Positions 27,001-40,300 of a stretch of DNA of 64,000 bases are shown here, one piece after another. A program made the translations under genes and the position numbers. The DNA comes from Acanthornis magna (taxonomy: Eukaryota > Chordata > Aves > Passeriformes > Acanthizidae): NCBI GenBank assembly GCA_036785705.1, contig JAWUZG010000036.1, positions 13,387,501-13,451,500 on the forward strand. The letters run 5' to 3'. Position 1 is the stretch's first letter. Each line of letters opens with the position of its first letter. The notes under the pieces were generated by a model, which searched no databases, was not told where the DNA came from, and saw nothing but the letters and a program-made list of their open reading frames with translations.

Positions 27001-30000
27001 TTATACCAGACACCAGATCACGCTTCTGTGTATGTTACTCTCTGCCTCTGCCAGGCAAAGCGACTGCAGCATACCAGAGATGCACCTTACCCTCCTTGAC
27101 CAGACTACCAGGCAGAGCAGAGCTGATTTCCATTATCCCCTGAAGCAGCCGTGCCATGGCAACTCAAATTGTGACCCCTATTTGCCATAAACACTGGGGT
27201 TTGACTGAAGAACAAAAGCAACTAATGCTGTTTTCTTCAGTTACTCAAAAATCAAGAGAGGAGTGAAAAATCCACTGTTTCCCAACACCCCCTAAATACC
27301 AATCCACTTACTGAAGCTAATGAACTTGAATAGGTGTGTGACTCACATGCGAAAATCCATAGCATTCGAAGACTGTGGAGTCATGAGATTTTGTCCAGTC
27401 TTCTACACATCATGAGTCATTTTCTCACTATGCCTTGAGCTCAGTGACTTGGATGTCAGCAAATATCTACCAAAAAGATCTTCTGAAGACACCAGGATGA
27501 CTTAAAATTCACCATATTCCATCATTCAGTAGCCAAACATTAAAAAAAAGAATCCCAAAACATATCCAGCTCCATCTTCCACCAAAGAGTATTACACTCC
27601 CTTCTCAACTAAAGACTTTGCTGCTTATCAAGTACTTCTTTATTTCAATGTACTACACAAGATAATCAAGTGAACTCCTGAGCAAGCTTGACAGAGTTCA
27701 AGAAATGTTCTGTGATTGCTCTTTTTTCTGATAAATAGGAAAGACTGAAGTAATGCAAATTCTCCGTTGAAAGAAATAATTCCAAATACTCAGTTCTGGT
27801 ATTTTGAATATCTACAGTTTTGTAAAAGACACAAAAAATGCAATTTTCCAATGTCAGTCAGTACTGAGTGTAGAGGTCACATGAAATGAGTCATCCAATT
27901 TTATGTAACAACCTCCAATTTAGACTGTCAAAAACCATATTAGCCCCTTTGCCTCAGTTTTGTGTCAGGAAGCTTTATTCACCGTAAGAGAAACTTTCCA
28001 CAGACCTGTGATTTTCCAGAACATGGTCTTTCCTCCCTTTTTTATTATCTTTCTTACATGACCTATGTATCTTTCTGTCTGATGTTTAAGTTAGAAGTGA
28101 CCATATTTGAATTTATTTCCAACCTGCTCTGTTTCCCGTTAATACCTCTGTTATTAATGTACAGACTGAAAACACTGATAATGTTAGTTAATGATGCCGA
28201 CAAATTTATTTTCACATCCTTTAAGAGAACCAGCTGACAGGAAAATCTATTGATTTGATGCAAAAATCCATAGCGCATCTCTCCATCATGATCCCTTATC
28301 CATATATTGAGGCAGTTCTTAATCACTTAAACACTTATTGGCATTACCCAGGAATAATTTTATCAGATGCTACTAAATGAAATACCATAATGAGCCTATT
28401 GTACCCACAATATTTGGCCATATGCATGGTTCCATCAATAATTCCAAAGAATCCTTAAAAAGCAGGTTAAGACCTAAGTCTATGATGGTTTGCCTAAATC
28501 TTCTATATAAATAACCCACCTTCATTAAATTTTCACCAAAACCCAGCAAACATTATAAAATAAACTTGTAAGCTCCATCACTAAGAAAAGCAAGTTTGTC
28601 ATGAAAGAGTATGTTCTCTACAAAGAGTTGAAACAAGGTATTTAAGAGACTTTAGCTCTACTACTGTGCTTTAGGTTTTCTAAGAGTCTGAATCAGTTTT
28701 TCCTGTTTTGACCAGCTTTGCCATCAGACTTATTTACTATTGGTTATTTGGATCATTCTCAATTATCCTCTTGAATAATAGTGTATCTGACACTGTTCTG
28801 CTATTATTTTGACTTTGTCAGGACAGTCAAGAGATTTTTTTCAGCTTTAGATATCAAAAGTTCGAAAAAAGCAATGAAATTGAAAATTACTGTCTTTAAC
28901 CAATATTGTTTAAGTACCCTGCCTCTTTCAATTAGTTTTAAAATGGACTTCACAAATATGTATCATCTTCCTTCTTTTTAAATACACTCTAAATCATCTT
29001 CTCTTTGTTATTCAATTATCTTGGCAATACTAAATGTGAGCTAAGCAGACAGACAAGAACTCATGAAAAGGAACTCATGTCGCATAATTGTATATCTTTA
29101 TACTTAGCAAATTAGTCAATTCCTTTGAGTCAGTAGAACAGAAAGCTCACTTCTGAAACACGATTTATATAGAAAGAGAAGATGTCCTAGATGAACAGCT
29201 ATTTTATTATCTGAGATTTTTTTGGGGGAAAAAAACAAAACAACAAAACCCAAAACTGACATCTAATACAGGAGGAGATGTCGATTTAAAAATATCATAC
29301 TGCAAATATTTGGAAATAGTACTAGAAAACCTATATAAATTCTAACCCCATTGTATGGGCTTTCTTTTTCTGAAGATTCTCTCTTCACACTTCTGCTTCA
29401 AGCCTAATGAATTTATGAAAATAGTAATGTTAATACATAACAGCTGTTATAAAGTACACCAAAAGTTCCAAAGTAATAAAATACCTACAGAGTTGTATCT
29501 ATGAGCTTATGGATTTTAAATCTCGGACATAGGAGGTTACCTAGAGCTAGAATCCTTGGCTCTCAGGTAATAGAAAATTTTTTAAATTGTGGTCAAGAAT
29601 TAAAGCAGGATATTTGAGTCAGCACAGTCTCTGTGAAAGAAAGAGATGTTCTTACAATGTAAACCAGCTTCTTAGAAAAGAGGGTAAGAAAAGCTCTGGT
29701 ATATCACCACAATAAACTAAAAAGTGTGGTATATTAACATACTGCCTTCTTCACTTTATTTCTTGTTTCCGTTTAGTAGAATATGAAGGCAAGATCACAC
29801 AGATTTTGCCTAAGTTTCCTCTGATATGAAGTAACATCTGAAAATAGTTTTAGAATAACATTAGTCATCAAACATTCTCTGTCATCATGAGTGTGAACAG
29901 CTGATATCACAATCCTGGTAAATCAATCAGGTGAGTTAAACAGACCTTTCACAATATATGAGCAATTAAACAATCCTTACAGATTAGCAAATAAGAATGG

Positions 30001-32608
30001 CAGCTATTACTAAATTAACAGCACAGGACTAGACAAAAGGGTTTTGCAGATGACTGACTGTTAATTTAGGAGCCAGAGCAAGCTGTGTCTGTGTAAGGAA
30101 AAAGAGCAATGTTAAGCAAAGACTCAGCTCCCCTCTCAAGAAAGGAAGACAAAAACCATTATTTCCTCTTTGAGGAAGTGCTGGAGCAAAACTGTCACAG
30201 ATGTGTCACTAATAACCAGTAGATCAGCAGAGATGTTATGCTCGAGGTGGGGTAGAGGATGAGGGAAAATTGATTGCTCTGCTGGGGACAAAGAACACGG
30301 CAAGAAAAAAAAAACCAAAACCCAAACAAAAAACCCAAATCAAAACACACACAAAAAAAACCCACCCACACATTTCCACTCAAAGACCGTGCCCAAAAAG
30401 TCTACTACCATGACAACTAATGGCATTACAGTAGAAGCTTCAGTTCTACGAAGTTAAACATTATCCAGATTTAACAAGAATTAGCTCCTACTTACATGCA
30501 AGATTACACTGGATATTATCTTAGATTACAAACATAAGTTTAAGCAGACCAAAAAAACAGCAGCCTCTTCTGACTTTATTGAGTTTTTCACCTGATGTCC
30601 TTTAAAACAGTATTAGCTAGTCCTGCATTTAGTGAGGCTCTTCAGAGCCTCACTAGGATAAGCAAAACAATGTTCAGATTGTGGGCCTCATGGTTCAAGG
30701 GAAATAAACCCAGGGGAGCCCATGTTGTTCAATCTTGGCAATATCAAGACACCACAGAGCTTTAACCCATAAGTAAATGTTAAATTCCTGAGAAAGTTAA
30801 TATCGAAACCAAAGTTTCTATTGCCTACAGTTTAGGAATAGAGAATCTTGGTTTTTTCTGAGATAATTTATCACACTTACAGTATTCTCTGCTTTCAATT
30901 TTACTTTTTCTAACCTCCACCCCGAAAGGAATAGGCAAACTTTCCTAGCTAATCTTACTTTTGTGTTCCTACTATATTGATCTTGCATGTTTGCACGTGG
31001 TTCAGCTGTAAGAAGCGGCCACATTCACATACCTTCTGTTATTTTTTATAAGTGTCTTTCAAGACAGAAGCACAGTTAAAATTCAGTCTGTGAGATTATG
31101 ATCTCAAATAAAATTCCTTCCATACAGTCCCTTCAGGGTTTTCAAAGACATTTGTATTTTTCACACCTTTGGAAATTGTGAAAAAATGGACTTTCTTAGT
31201 TTGTTTTTACCACAGCCATGGAACTAGATCTTTGAAACAAAAGAATGATTGATTCATAGAAACATATGGCATATCTTCAACTTCTCATCATAAAAACTAG
31301 TCAGTAAATTCTAATTACTCTTTAAACTCTAATATACTGTCTATAGATTCAAGAAGGCTACTTATTTTTAGAAAGTAACAATAGGGAAATATTCAACAGG
31401 ACAGTAGAAGCCTTATTTGCTGGCAGTAAGATTATTTCCAATGGCAAATAGATTGGCTTCAACTTCTCCCTTGCAATTTAGAAACTGATTGCAGAAATCA
31501 CTTAAGATGGGCTACCACTTTTATGCAAGACTTGCTTTCCAACCAGCCTTATTATTATACTTCATGGTTTAGTGAAGTAACAAATTATACGTGAGTAGTC
31601 TAGTTATTGTCAAAGTCTGACAGCATGTATACATATATAGAATACTATGGCACATCAAAAAGGTTTTCTCATCCTTGAAGTCTTAGCACAAAAGATTAGA
31701 AGCAGTCTCAGAACATTTTTTTAAAGTAATTTTGATATTTTCTTAATATTTGAAAATTGTACCTTTCTGTATCAAATTTGCTTAAGAAAAACGTTACTGA
31801 CATGAAGTCCAAGTTGCTCTGTAAGAACAGATCATTAAAACATGTACTGCTAAAAATCACACTGCCCAAGAAATAACTTAATCTATTAAAGCAACATGTA
31901 CAACATGAAACTTATTGACTGGTTAGAAAGTCGGCAAGGTAAAAATGCTGTCAATATTGCATTACATTTTTTATTAAAATGTCAGAAATTTGTTGACATG
32001 TCAGCTGTCTTCTCTCCGGCATACACTACCCTGACATTCAGTATGATATGAAATGCTGCTCTTCAAATCTCTAATGGATAGCATGGAATCACGACTCTAA
32101 GTATATACAGAAAATGGCAATGCTTTAGTAGCTAAAAAAGTACTCTCAGAATCCACTATGTAGTATGTACAGTCAGGTTATAGGTACACTAGGTTTCATA
32201 ATGCAAAACAAATCAAATCAATAAACGCATGTATGCTACAATGTCACTTCAATATCTGAATTCCATTTTTAGAGAAAACTCAAGCCTTTACATTTTTCTG
32301 ATAAAATATATTCTATTGTCAAGTACCCAGTTTTGTACAGAAATGTGCAGCAAGAGCATATGGGAGAAAGATTGGGTTGCTTATCAGAATGGGTCAGCAT
32401 TACATAGTTAATGGAATTTCAATAAAAGTTCACTGAAGCTGTAATGCATCATATGAATCAGAAAACTAAGAATTAGTTTTCAAAAATAAATCTGCCATGT
32501 CAGGGTCAGCAATGTTACAATCTGCCCCTGAGGCAGGTTAGATGAGGTTATTGTTAATAGATCCCTCAGGGCAGATTAGCATGATGCAACACTGAAGTAA
32601 TGGTGAGG
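24097..32608. other. Longest repeat-poor gene-free stretch
   Basis: 8.5 kb without a recognisable coding exon or interspersed repeat. It contains an X-box-like motif at 27150-27163, an 11-bp perfect hairpin at 30630-30655 and an A/C-rich low-complexity run at about 30303-30372. It is a candidate for conserved regulatory DNA, which needs alignment to judge. Confidence 0.6.
30630..30655. repeat. Perfect 11-bp hairpin with TTCA loop
   Basis: TAGTGAGGCTC at 30630-30640 is exactly complementary to 30645-30655, separated by TTCA. Confidence 0.9.
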
Positions 32609-32738
32609 GATGGATAGATTGGATAGACAGATGACAGACAGGTAGACAGGTAGATAGGTAGGTAAGTAGGTAGGTAGGTAGGTAGGTAGATAGATACAGA
32701 CAGACAGACAGACAGACAGTCAGACAGACAGACAGATA
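32609..32738. repeat. Compound tetranucleotide microsatellite (GGTA/GATA/GACA)
   Basis: About 130 bases of consecutive tetranucleotide units: GATA- and ACAG-type units, then GGTA units, then GACA units. It adjoins the inferred LTR end at 32740. Confidence 0.95.
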
Positions 32739-32739
32739 T

Positions 32740-33631
32740 AACAGGTTGATTTTGGAATAATGTGGTTGAAATGGATAGGAAGTGTGTAGCAGACTTGCTT
32801 ATTATCTACAGAAATATAGCAATATAAAAGTATAATGATAACACTTGAGAAATTATACAAGGAAAAGAAAAAGGAAGAATAAGAGCAGATAGCAGAGAGG
32901 AAAGGTATCACCACCCTATGAGACTGATTGTTGCAATTTAGATGCCCAGTGGTCACAGTGATTACAAGTTTGTAAGTGGTTACAATTTTGATCCATCAGG
33001 TGTAGAGGAAGTCCCCAAAACACCAAGTTCCGTGGGTTAATATACATTCAGGTGGGAATGCCCAGGTACCTCTCCTCAGGGAGAAGCTTTACACTACCTC
33101 TTGTGACAATGTGGATCATGTGCAGTCTTCTGGTGGAAGGCCCCAGAAATAAGTCTGGGGGCATTTCATCAACTTTGATGGTTTATGACATCATCTGAGA
33201 CACAACCCCTATCTGTGATGCCAGCGTAGTTGAGCCAGTTCTGCCTTAACAGAAGGGATGGATACCCTCAGACCGATGAGTGAATGTCCCTCTATCTCTC
33301 TCAGATTGGGGGAGAGTTTGATACCTGAGCCAGTTTCTTAAGGGAGGAATTTAGCATGATAAAAATCATTATCTCACCTTGCAGGATCTGCTTCTTAGAG
33401 GTTTTTTCCCTTATGAGGCTCAAACCCCAGATTGTTGCTACAAAAAGTTGGGCTATCATGGTCAGGTTCTGGTGATGGGTGCTCATCCCCTCTGCACCTG
33501 GGCTGTTCTTACGCAGATTAGAGGTTTCATAACTACACATCCAAAAACTCTCCCCTTCCCCTTTGGTCAATGGGTGCAAACCCAGCCGAAGTTAAGCATC
33601 TGCTACTTGTAAAAAACGCCCAATTTTTTGC
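32740..33631 (-). mobile_element. Probable ERV LTR, minus strand
   Basis: Read on the minus strand, the region has an LTR-like plan: a TATA-like GTATATTAACCC near 33045, then GCTTGGTGTTTTGG-like R/U5 sequence (AACTTGGTGTTTTGGGGACT), and AT-rich U5 sequence to about 32740, where a microsatellite begins. It resembles avian ERV LTRs as I recall them. The ends are approximate: a TG at 33631 fits one boundary, and the other is unclear. No internal retroviral genes are seen. Confidence 0.5.
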
Positions 33632-33641
33632 ATCATTAACT

Positions 33642-34182
33642 TTTAATATTTCGGTCTCTTACAAACAGCAAAGCAAAATCCAGTGTTTCATACTTACTCA
33701 AGCATGTACAGCAAGTTAATTCCTCACACTGTATGTGCACAAACACAGCCTAGTTTATGCAAGACACTTATTTCCAAGAAAGAAAAAAAAAAAAAGCTGT
33801 TGACTGGTTACCAACAATACATTACATACAAATACATTTAGACCTTGAAATGATAGTCAAACCAAACCACAACAAGCGTACGTTATCACCCACATATAAA
33901 ACAATCCCCTTGAGAGTGTGGTGGGTTTGTTTGTTTAGGATTTTTTGTTACTGCTTTTTGTTGTTTTAAAATAACAGACATTTTAAAAAATAATGTTTTA
34001 CAAAAATACTGATAATGGTTCACATTTCTACCACCTCAATATTCTCCTCATCTTTCAACATTTCCTATTATTTTAGTAGTATCCCCAGTAGTTTTTTGAG
34101 TAGCCACGTGCTGCTCAGGCTCCTCTTGCATGAGATCCATTGACAATACACTTAGTTTGTTCGTTGATATATTTCAAACCAT
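33642..34182 (-). other. DEPDC1B: Probable DEPDC1B 3' UTR with ATTAAA signal
   Basis: This stretch follows the TAA. It is AT-rich and has no AATAAA on the minus strand down to 33642. The first common poly(A) variant is ATTAAA at 33647-33642. The true cleavage site cannot be set from sequence alone. The UTR appears to end within about 20 bases of a probable LTR boundary. Confidence 0.35.
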
Positions 34183-34344
34183 TTACATCCGAAAGCTTCT
34201 GGTTCTGTGAAACGGTTGAAAAGGCTTTTTTAAGGCCCACATCAGTATTGGTGATTTCTGCTTAGTTTTTTCAGGAAATAGCACCGCTTCAGTTTCAGGG
34301 GTAGGAAATCGTACTCTGTACACTTCAGGGTAAGATTTCTGAAA
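34183..34344 (-). CDS. DEPDC1B: DEPDC1B coding exon 11 (C-terminus and stop)
   Basis: 162 nt: 53 codons and TAA. The acceptor is TTCTAG; a second CAG lies six bases further in, but only the first keeps the FQK expected of the family. It encodes [17 protein letters not shown], then [20 protein letters not shown]. The conserved basic, aromatic tail is intact. Confidence 0.94.
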   Translation of the reverse strand, partial: FQKSYPEVYRVRFPTPETEAVLFPEKTKQKSPILMWALKKPFQPFHRTRSFRM

Positions 34345-37300
34345 CTAGAAAAGTACATTAATTCAAATTAAGAATTTGCTTGAATGTGTACAATGAACTA
34401 CTAAAGTGCAACTTTCACTTCTGGAGAAGGAAAATTATTTCTCTAATGGACTTTCTCTACCTCTATATAGAAAATTAAGCAATATTTTCTGGTTTGGGTT
34501 GATTCATCACAGCATCCTTATTCCAAATTATTATAAATCTTGAAATCCCCAAGTGTAGCCACTATTTTAAATTTTGGTATTTCTCTAGAAGAGTACATGT
34601 CTAAAACTTGATAAATCGTTTCAAGTTAAAATTAGAAACTGTGGAGAAATTTTTATTTACTTGCTTGAGCTTCTTCTTTTTATTTTTCACAGATATTTCT
34701 TTATTCATTACAATTTCTTCCAACAAAGCTGCCAGTGGTTCTTGAGAGCCCGTTGCCCTCTGGTATTCAAATTCATCTGTACTGATTTGGTGACAAAATG
34801 ATGGAGGAGGAAGCACTGCATCACTATCAGCCCCAGCATATTTTATCTGAAGAAATAGTAAAAAAAAGAGCAGCTATGTTTTCTGCAAAAAACCATGCAC
34901 AAACTGGCTTAATCAATTGACCACCCAAAGACATTAAGTAGAGAAAATATTGAATAGAGATCCTAAACTGTGCTTTCTATCTCCAGCAATAATTGACTGA
35001 GTTTCAGTAAGTCAAAACACGTCACAGGAAGCCTGTCCATCTCTTGAAATAAGTTTAAAGTTACATTTCCAGTAGAAAAAACAGAAGAACTAAAAATCAG
35101 CTTCCAACAGAAAAAAAATACGGTATCAGAAAACAGAAATATGAAAAAACTGAGCAAATAAGGATGGCTCTGAAGGAAAAAAAAAGTCAGAACATTAATG
35201 GAAACACTTTATAATCATTCACAGTTTTCTTCACTAACACAGTTTGTCCATTCCACAGAGAAGATAGTGCTGACAAACAGGAAAACCTATTTTAGACTTC
35301 TTGTCTCTAAACCACTCAAGATTTATTTAGTTTCATTTAAACACATGGTTAAATATCAGTAGTCAAAATTAATTAGGGCTTCAAAAGCTAACAGAGACAG
35401 AATAAGGTCTTTCAAGAACTGTTGATCTTCAGAGAACAAAGGATAAATTTAGAAATAAGAGAGACGTAAGAGGCTTTTTCACTAGATACTTACTTGGACT
35501 CTCTGGAGATGTACAACATGATCCTCTATGGAAGACTTTAAAGCAGAAGGAACGCTTAAGATCTGTTGGTAATTATCCATGAGGAAAGATACTAGTTTAG
35601 CAGCAAGCAGTTCATCCAAGTCTATTTCATCCTTTGAGCAGAGAATACAACGGGAAAATGTCTGAACCATCTGAGAAAAAAAAAAATCAACATCATTGTC
35701 ATGTATTTTTCTGTTTGGGAATGAGAAGTAGAGAACCAGGCTGCATTTAAAAAGTGATCTTTTAGAACAAATATTTGAACATCACAATACTTACTGTACT
35801 TCCAACACATCAATATTTTTTAAAAATATATTATGTACAGTGACATCATTTGCGTGCATTGAAGATTGCTCCCGCCTCATACAGATAATCCACTCCTGAT
35901 TTTAAATATAGAATGGATGAATTTCATTTTATTCTCAAGAATTTTTCAAATAACCACTTCGTATGACTATTTAAAAGAGGACGTATATATTTAGAGATTT
36001 TTTTTTTTTAATTACATAGAAACTTAATAGAAATTAAGCATCAGAGGGAAAACTTAATACCACTATTCTGAAATCATCAAATCAAGTTTCAGGTCCAGCT
36101 CACTTCATGTAGTCTTGTGCTCAAGCACTCAGTTACCCAAGTTTCTGTCTGTGCACCAGTCACTTCTAACATTAAAAGCGTAGAAGGCAATAAACATTTT
36201 TTGTCATGTAACATAGACTGCATTACTGAATTGCAATTTAATGAATTTAACTGCTGAATTAAAACTCAGTACAAAATACTCGGACTGTAAAGATTCACTT
36301 CTAAAAACAACATTTCGATTATAACCATTATTTTAATGAAAGACCACTTACAGTTAATTAAATTACAACCTTAGCAGTAAAAAATTAATTATTTTAATCA
36401 AATGCTATTCACAGTTAACTAAAAACTTAATTTCTGTAGAACAAATGTAGATTTGTGCATGCTACTATAGGATTTTTACAGAATGGCTCTGCAGCTTAGT
36501 TTTCCATTGTATCTAGTTTTAAAAGACTTTAAAATTAACCAAAATAAATATATGTTCCTAGCTAGCTGGAATTGCTAAGTTATGCCTAATAACTTTACAA
36601 TAAGATGTTATTGCAAACACCGGTGATATCTCTATATATGGCCCTACAGAAGAAACATAAGAAAAAGCTAGAGTTTACTTTAAGAGACTTCTGTGTGGTG
36701 AAAAAACTACTGAAATAAACTGGTAGGAGTTTTTTTTTGAATGGCTGAAAACAGGTAAATCAGAACATTCAGCTCCATATTTCTAACTATGACTGAAACA
36801 GGCAGTCTTTTTCATTCACACTTTCTGAAGTGATAAAGAACACCAGAGACCTCACCTACTGGGGTTTTTGTTGATTTCATTTGTTTTTGTGGTTTGCTTG
36901 TTTGTTTGTGCTTTTTTTCTATTCAATAGTGAAATCAGTGGTGATTTAACTTTGAAAGGAAAGAAAATCTTTAAATTCTGAGCAAGTTCTCTGTGTGCTC
37001 CTAAATTACCATGCAATCCCACTTTATTCAAATTCCAATTAGCTTGCCACATAACTGGCATAGACAAACCAGTTCTTTAAACAAGCAATCTGTATTTTCT
37101 ACATACTCTCCAGTTAGAATCTTTAACCTGTGCTGCTCCAAAAGCCTGTCTGGACTGTTTACCTTACACTTATACATACCAAAGTTCTGGTCCTCACTGA
37201 CTCAGAAAGAGGTGGCAAATCCTGGTTTAGACTAATTCTTGCCATCATTCTCACCAACAGCTGTAGTCTTTTTCTGTTTTCTGGTGGCAGCAGAAGACAA

Positions 37301-40300
37301 GATATCTGAAGAGCTTCTACAGCCTTGCTGGGTCTTTGCAGCAGTCCTGGTTTATATGAGATCAGAAGGTTGGGCAACATTTCTCAATTATATATTTCCA
37401 TAACATTTAACATAATATTTCTAAATCTAACACCCAAAACTCCTTTCATACTCATTCAATACTGCCTTAGAATTCCACTCCCCAAAGAGACTAGAAAGAT
37501 ATCCCTGGAACTGGACTACTAGGAGCAGGTGTCTGGTTTAAATATTTAGAAGATTTTCTTCTGATGCACTGGAAGATATTGCTAGCCAAAACCAACAGCT
37601 GTAGATATTTGTATACATTAAAATGGCAAAAAGTCTGTGGCAACAATCAGAGGGAAAGAAAATGTGCTTATGCATCAGTGACAGCTATGATAATACCAAA
37701 ACATCCCTCCGCACATATAGACATTAAATCTCTGCCTGACTCTGTTTACGGACTCTTGAGAAAACATTCCTGAGAGCATAGTAGAGGTATTTGAGGACTG
37801 GACAGGCACAGTAGAATGTGATAGTAGTTTAGGCACCTGTAAAAATGCCTTATCACCAAAATACCATCTCATTTTAGGTTCAGAAGGCTCAGTGAAGGCA
37901 GCATCTATTACAATTTTGTCTAAACATCACTGGTATCAGAACAAAAGTCAGGAAACAAAATATCTGCATGACTGAAATCTAGCAGTAACTTGTGTTGAAA
38001 AAGGAGCAACAAAGAAAACATACTTTTTTTTCCATAGGACTACAGAAGTTGGAAGAGATCTCTGGAGATTTTGTAGACCTCTTCACATGCTCAAAGCAGG
38101 TTCATCTACAGGAAGGTGCCCAGGACCATGTCCTGTTAGGTTTTGAGTATCTCCAAAGACAGAGATTCCACAGCCTCTCTGGTCAAATACTTCCACTGTT
38201 TGACCACCTTTCAATTAAAATGCTATTGCCCTTTCTATAAATGAGGTGTCCTGTACTTCTGTTCCTGCCCTTTGCCTCTCGCCCTGTTATTGGGTATCAT
38301 GGACAGAACTCTGACTTAGTCTTCTTTACTTCTCCCATATTAATCTTTTATACAGACTAATTAGATGCTCCCTGAGCCTTCTACTCTCCAGGTTAAACAG
38401 TCCCTGTTACCAGTCTCCTCTCATATGACACACGTTCCAACACTTTGATAACTTTTGATTTGTTTTGCTGGAGTCACCAACTAGTCACATCTCTCTTGAC
38501 CTGCCAGCAATGCGCTTTATGCAGGTATGGATGCTGCTGATATTCCTCACCTCAAGGATACACTGCTGGCTCATGGTCACATTACTGCCCACCAGGACTT
38601 CCAAGTCCTTCTCAGCAAAAATGCTTTCAAATCAGCCACACCTAGCATTTAGTGGTAACTCCAACCTGTAACTCCTCAGGTTGCCTATAAGGATGCAATA
38701 GAAGACAGTGCTGAAAGCTTTGCTACTCTCAACATAAACAGTATCCACTGCTATGCCCTCATCTACCTTTTTGGTCAACTCCACTATGTAAAAAGTGGAA
38801 ACTTGCTTATTGAAAAAGAGGCGTGCAGTAGTAAGGCAGCCAAAAGAGACAGTATTCCAAGGAGAGGGGTAAAAGCACTGAAGTTAATTTTCGTAGTAAA
38901 ACTTTTTCTAATTTCAAAGGAAGATTTGGCAAGCATATCAGTGCATATGTTTAGAAGAGTAAGGGATGATTCCATATCAACACCTCTTTTTTTTTTTTTA
39001 AAGAAACCACAAAAGTAATCTTTGACTTCTTGAAATATTGCACAATTTCCATTGATTTCCACATACACACTGGCATGAAATCTTTCTTCTAATTTTACAT
39101 TTAGGAAACACTGTGCAATAAAACTAGTAAATCCATAAAATGTGAATAACAATGGAAAAGCAAACAGAAATAGAGTATGAAAGCAGATGAATAAGTTTTA
39201 AAGATATCAACAAGAGCTAAGAACAAGATGTCAGAAATGAAACTATATTTACTATGAAGCAAGATTGTCAACTCACAAAGTATAAAAATATTAAATTCCA
39301 GAAACAGAAGTGTTATTCTGGATTACTTTTTCATCTTAATAGTTTACTAAAAACATGTTGTTCACACAGAAAGAAGCTCAAAAAACTAACATGCTGCAAA
39401 GCATGCTTACTTTTCAACTTGGCTGTTCTTTCTGAAATTTGATTACATAAAATGTATTCAAATATTTTCTCATTTACTATCTTTCAACCAGCCATCTGTA
39501 GGACCAGAATTAGTGATTTTAATATAGTGTGACCCCCTGGAAAGTTATAGTTAATAACTAAACCACTGCTTCTTTAAAAGCACTTCATTAGTTAATGTTA
39601 TTTCTAAATTTAAGCAACAAAGGATTTCAATTCCCTTCAAATGTCATATTTCTAGGGTTAAAAACACTGCTTAAAGCCCTAATCCTTTCTAATCTAGACT
39701 TCAGTCAAGCAATTTCTAAAAGCTTATGAAAGTGTTTAAGACATTTAAGGATTTGTAAAAAAAGAAAAATCTGTTAAAATCCATCTGTTAGATGCTGAGC
39801 AATGAACAGAGGCCTTTAATATTATAAAGACAAGCAACGGAAAACTTCTGAACTAATGTGATCAAAAAGATACAAAAATAACACCACTATGTGATGTGAC
39901 ATAAGTTTAAATATTAAACTGTTCTCTATGTAGAATGGAAAGGACAGGTCCTAAAAAATTCAGCTGTGATAGTATTTAAGTAAGGTAAAATAGCTGCAGG
40001 AAATTAAGTCTAAAGAATATTTTTTTTCATTACATCCCAAACTACTTACCTAACACACTAACAAAAACATCAAAAAAATGAAATGTGAGAAGAGGTTCTT
40101 TCATCTGGCCAAAGTAGTCCACTATAGTTCTGAAGACATCTCTTTCAAAGCCTGAGTAAGTAGGCTGCTTTAAATCTGAGCAGCTAGGCCCTACAAAGAA
40201 CAAAACAAAAGGGAGCAAAAAAAAAAAGAGAGAACATTGATTTTCAGCCACTAAGCAGATCATTATTTTCTAATCCAACCCATTAAAAAGGATCATTAGA

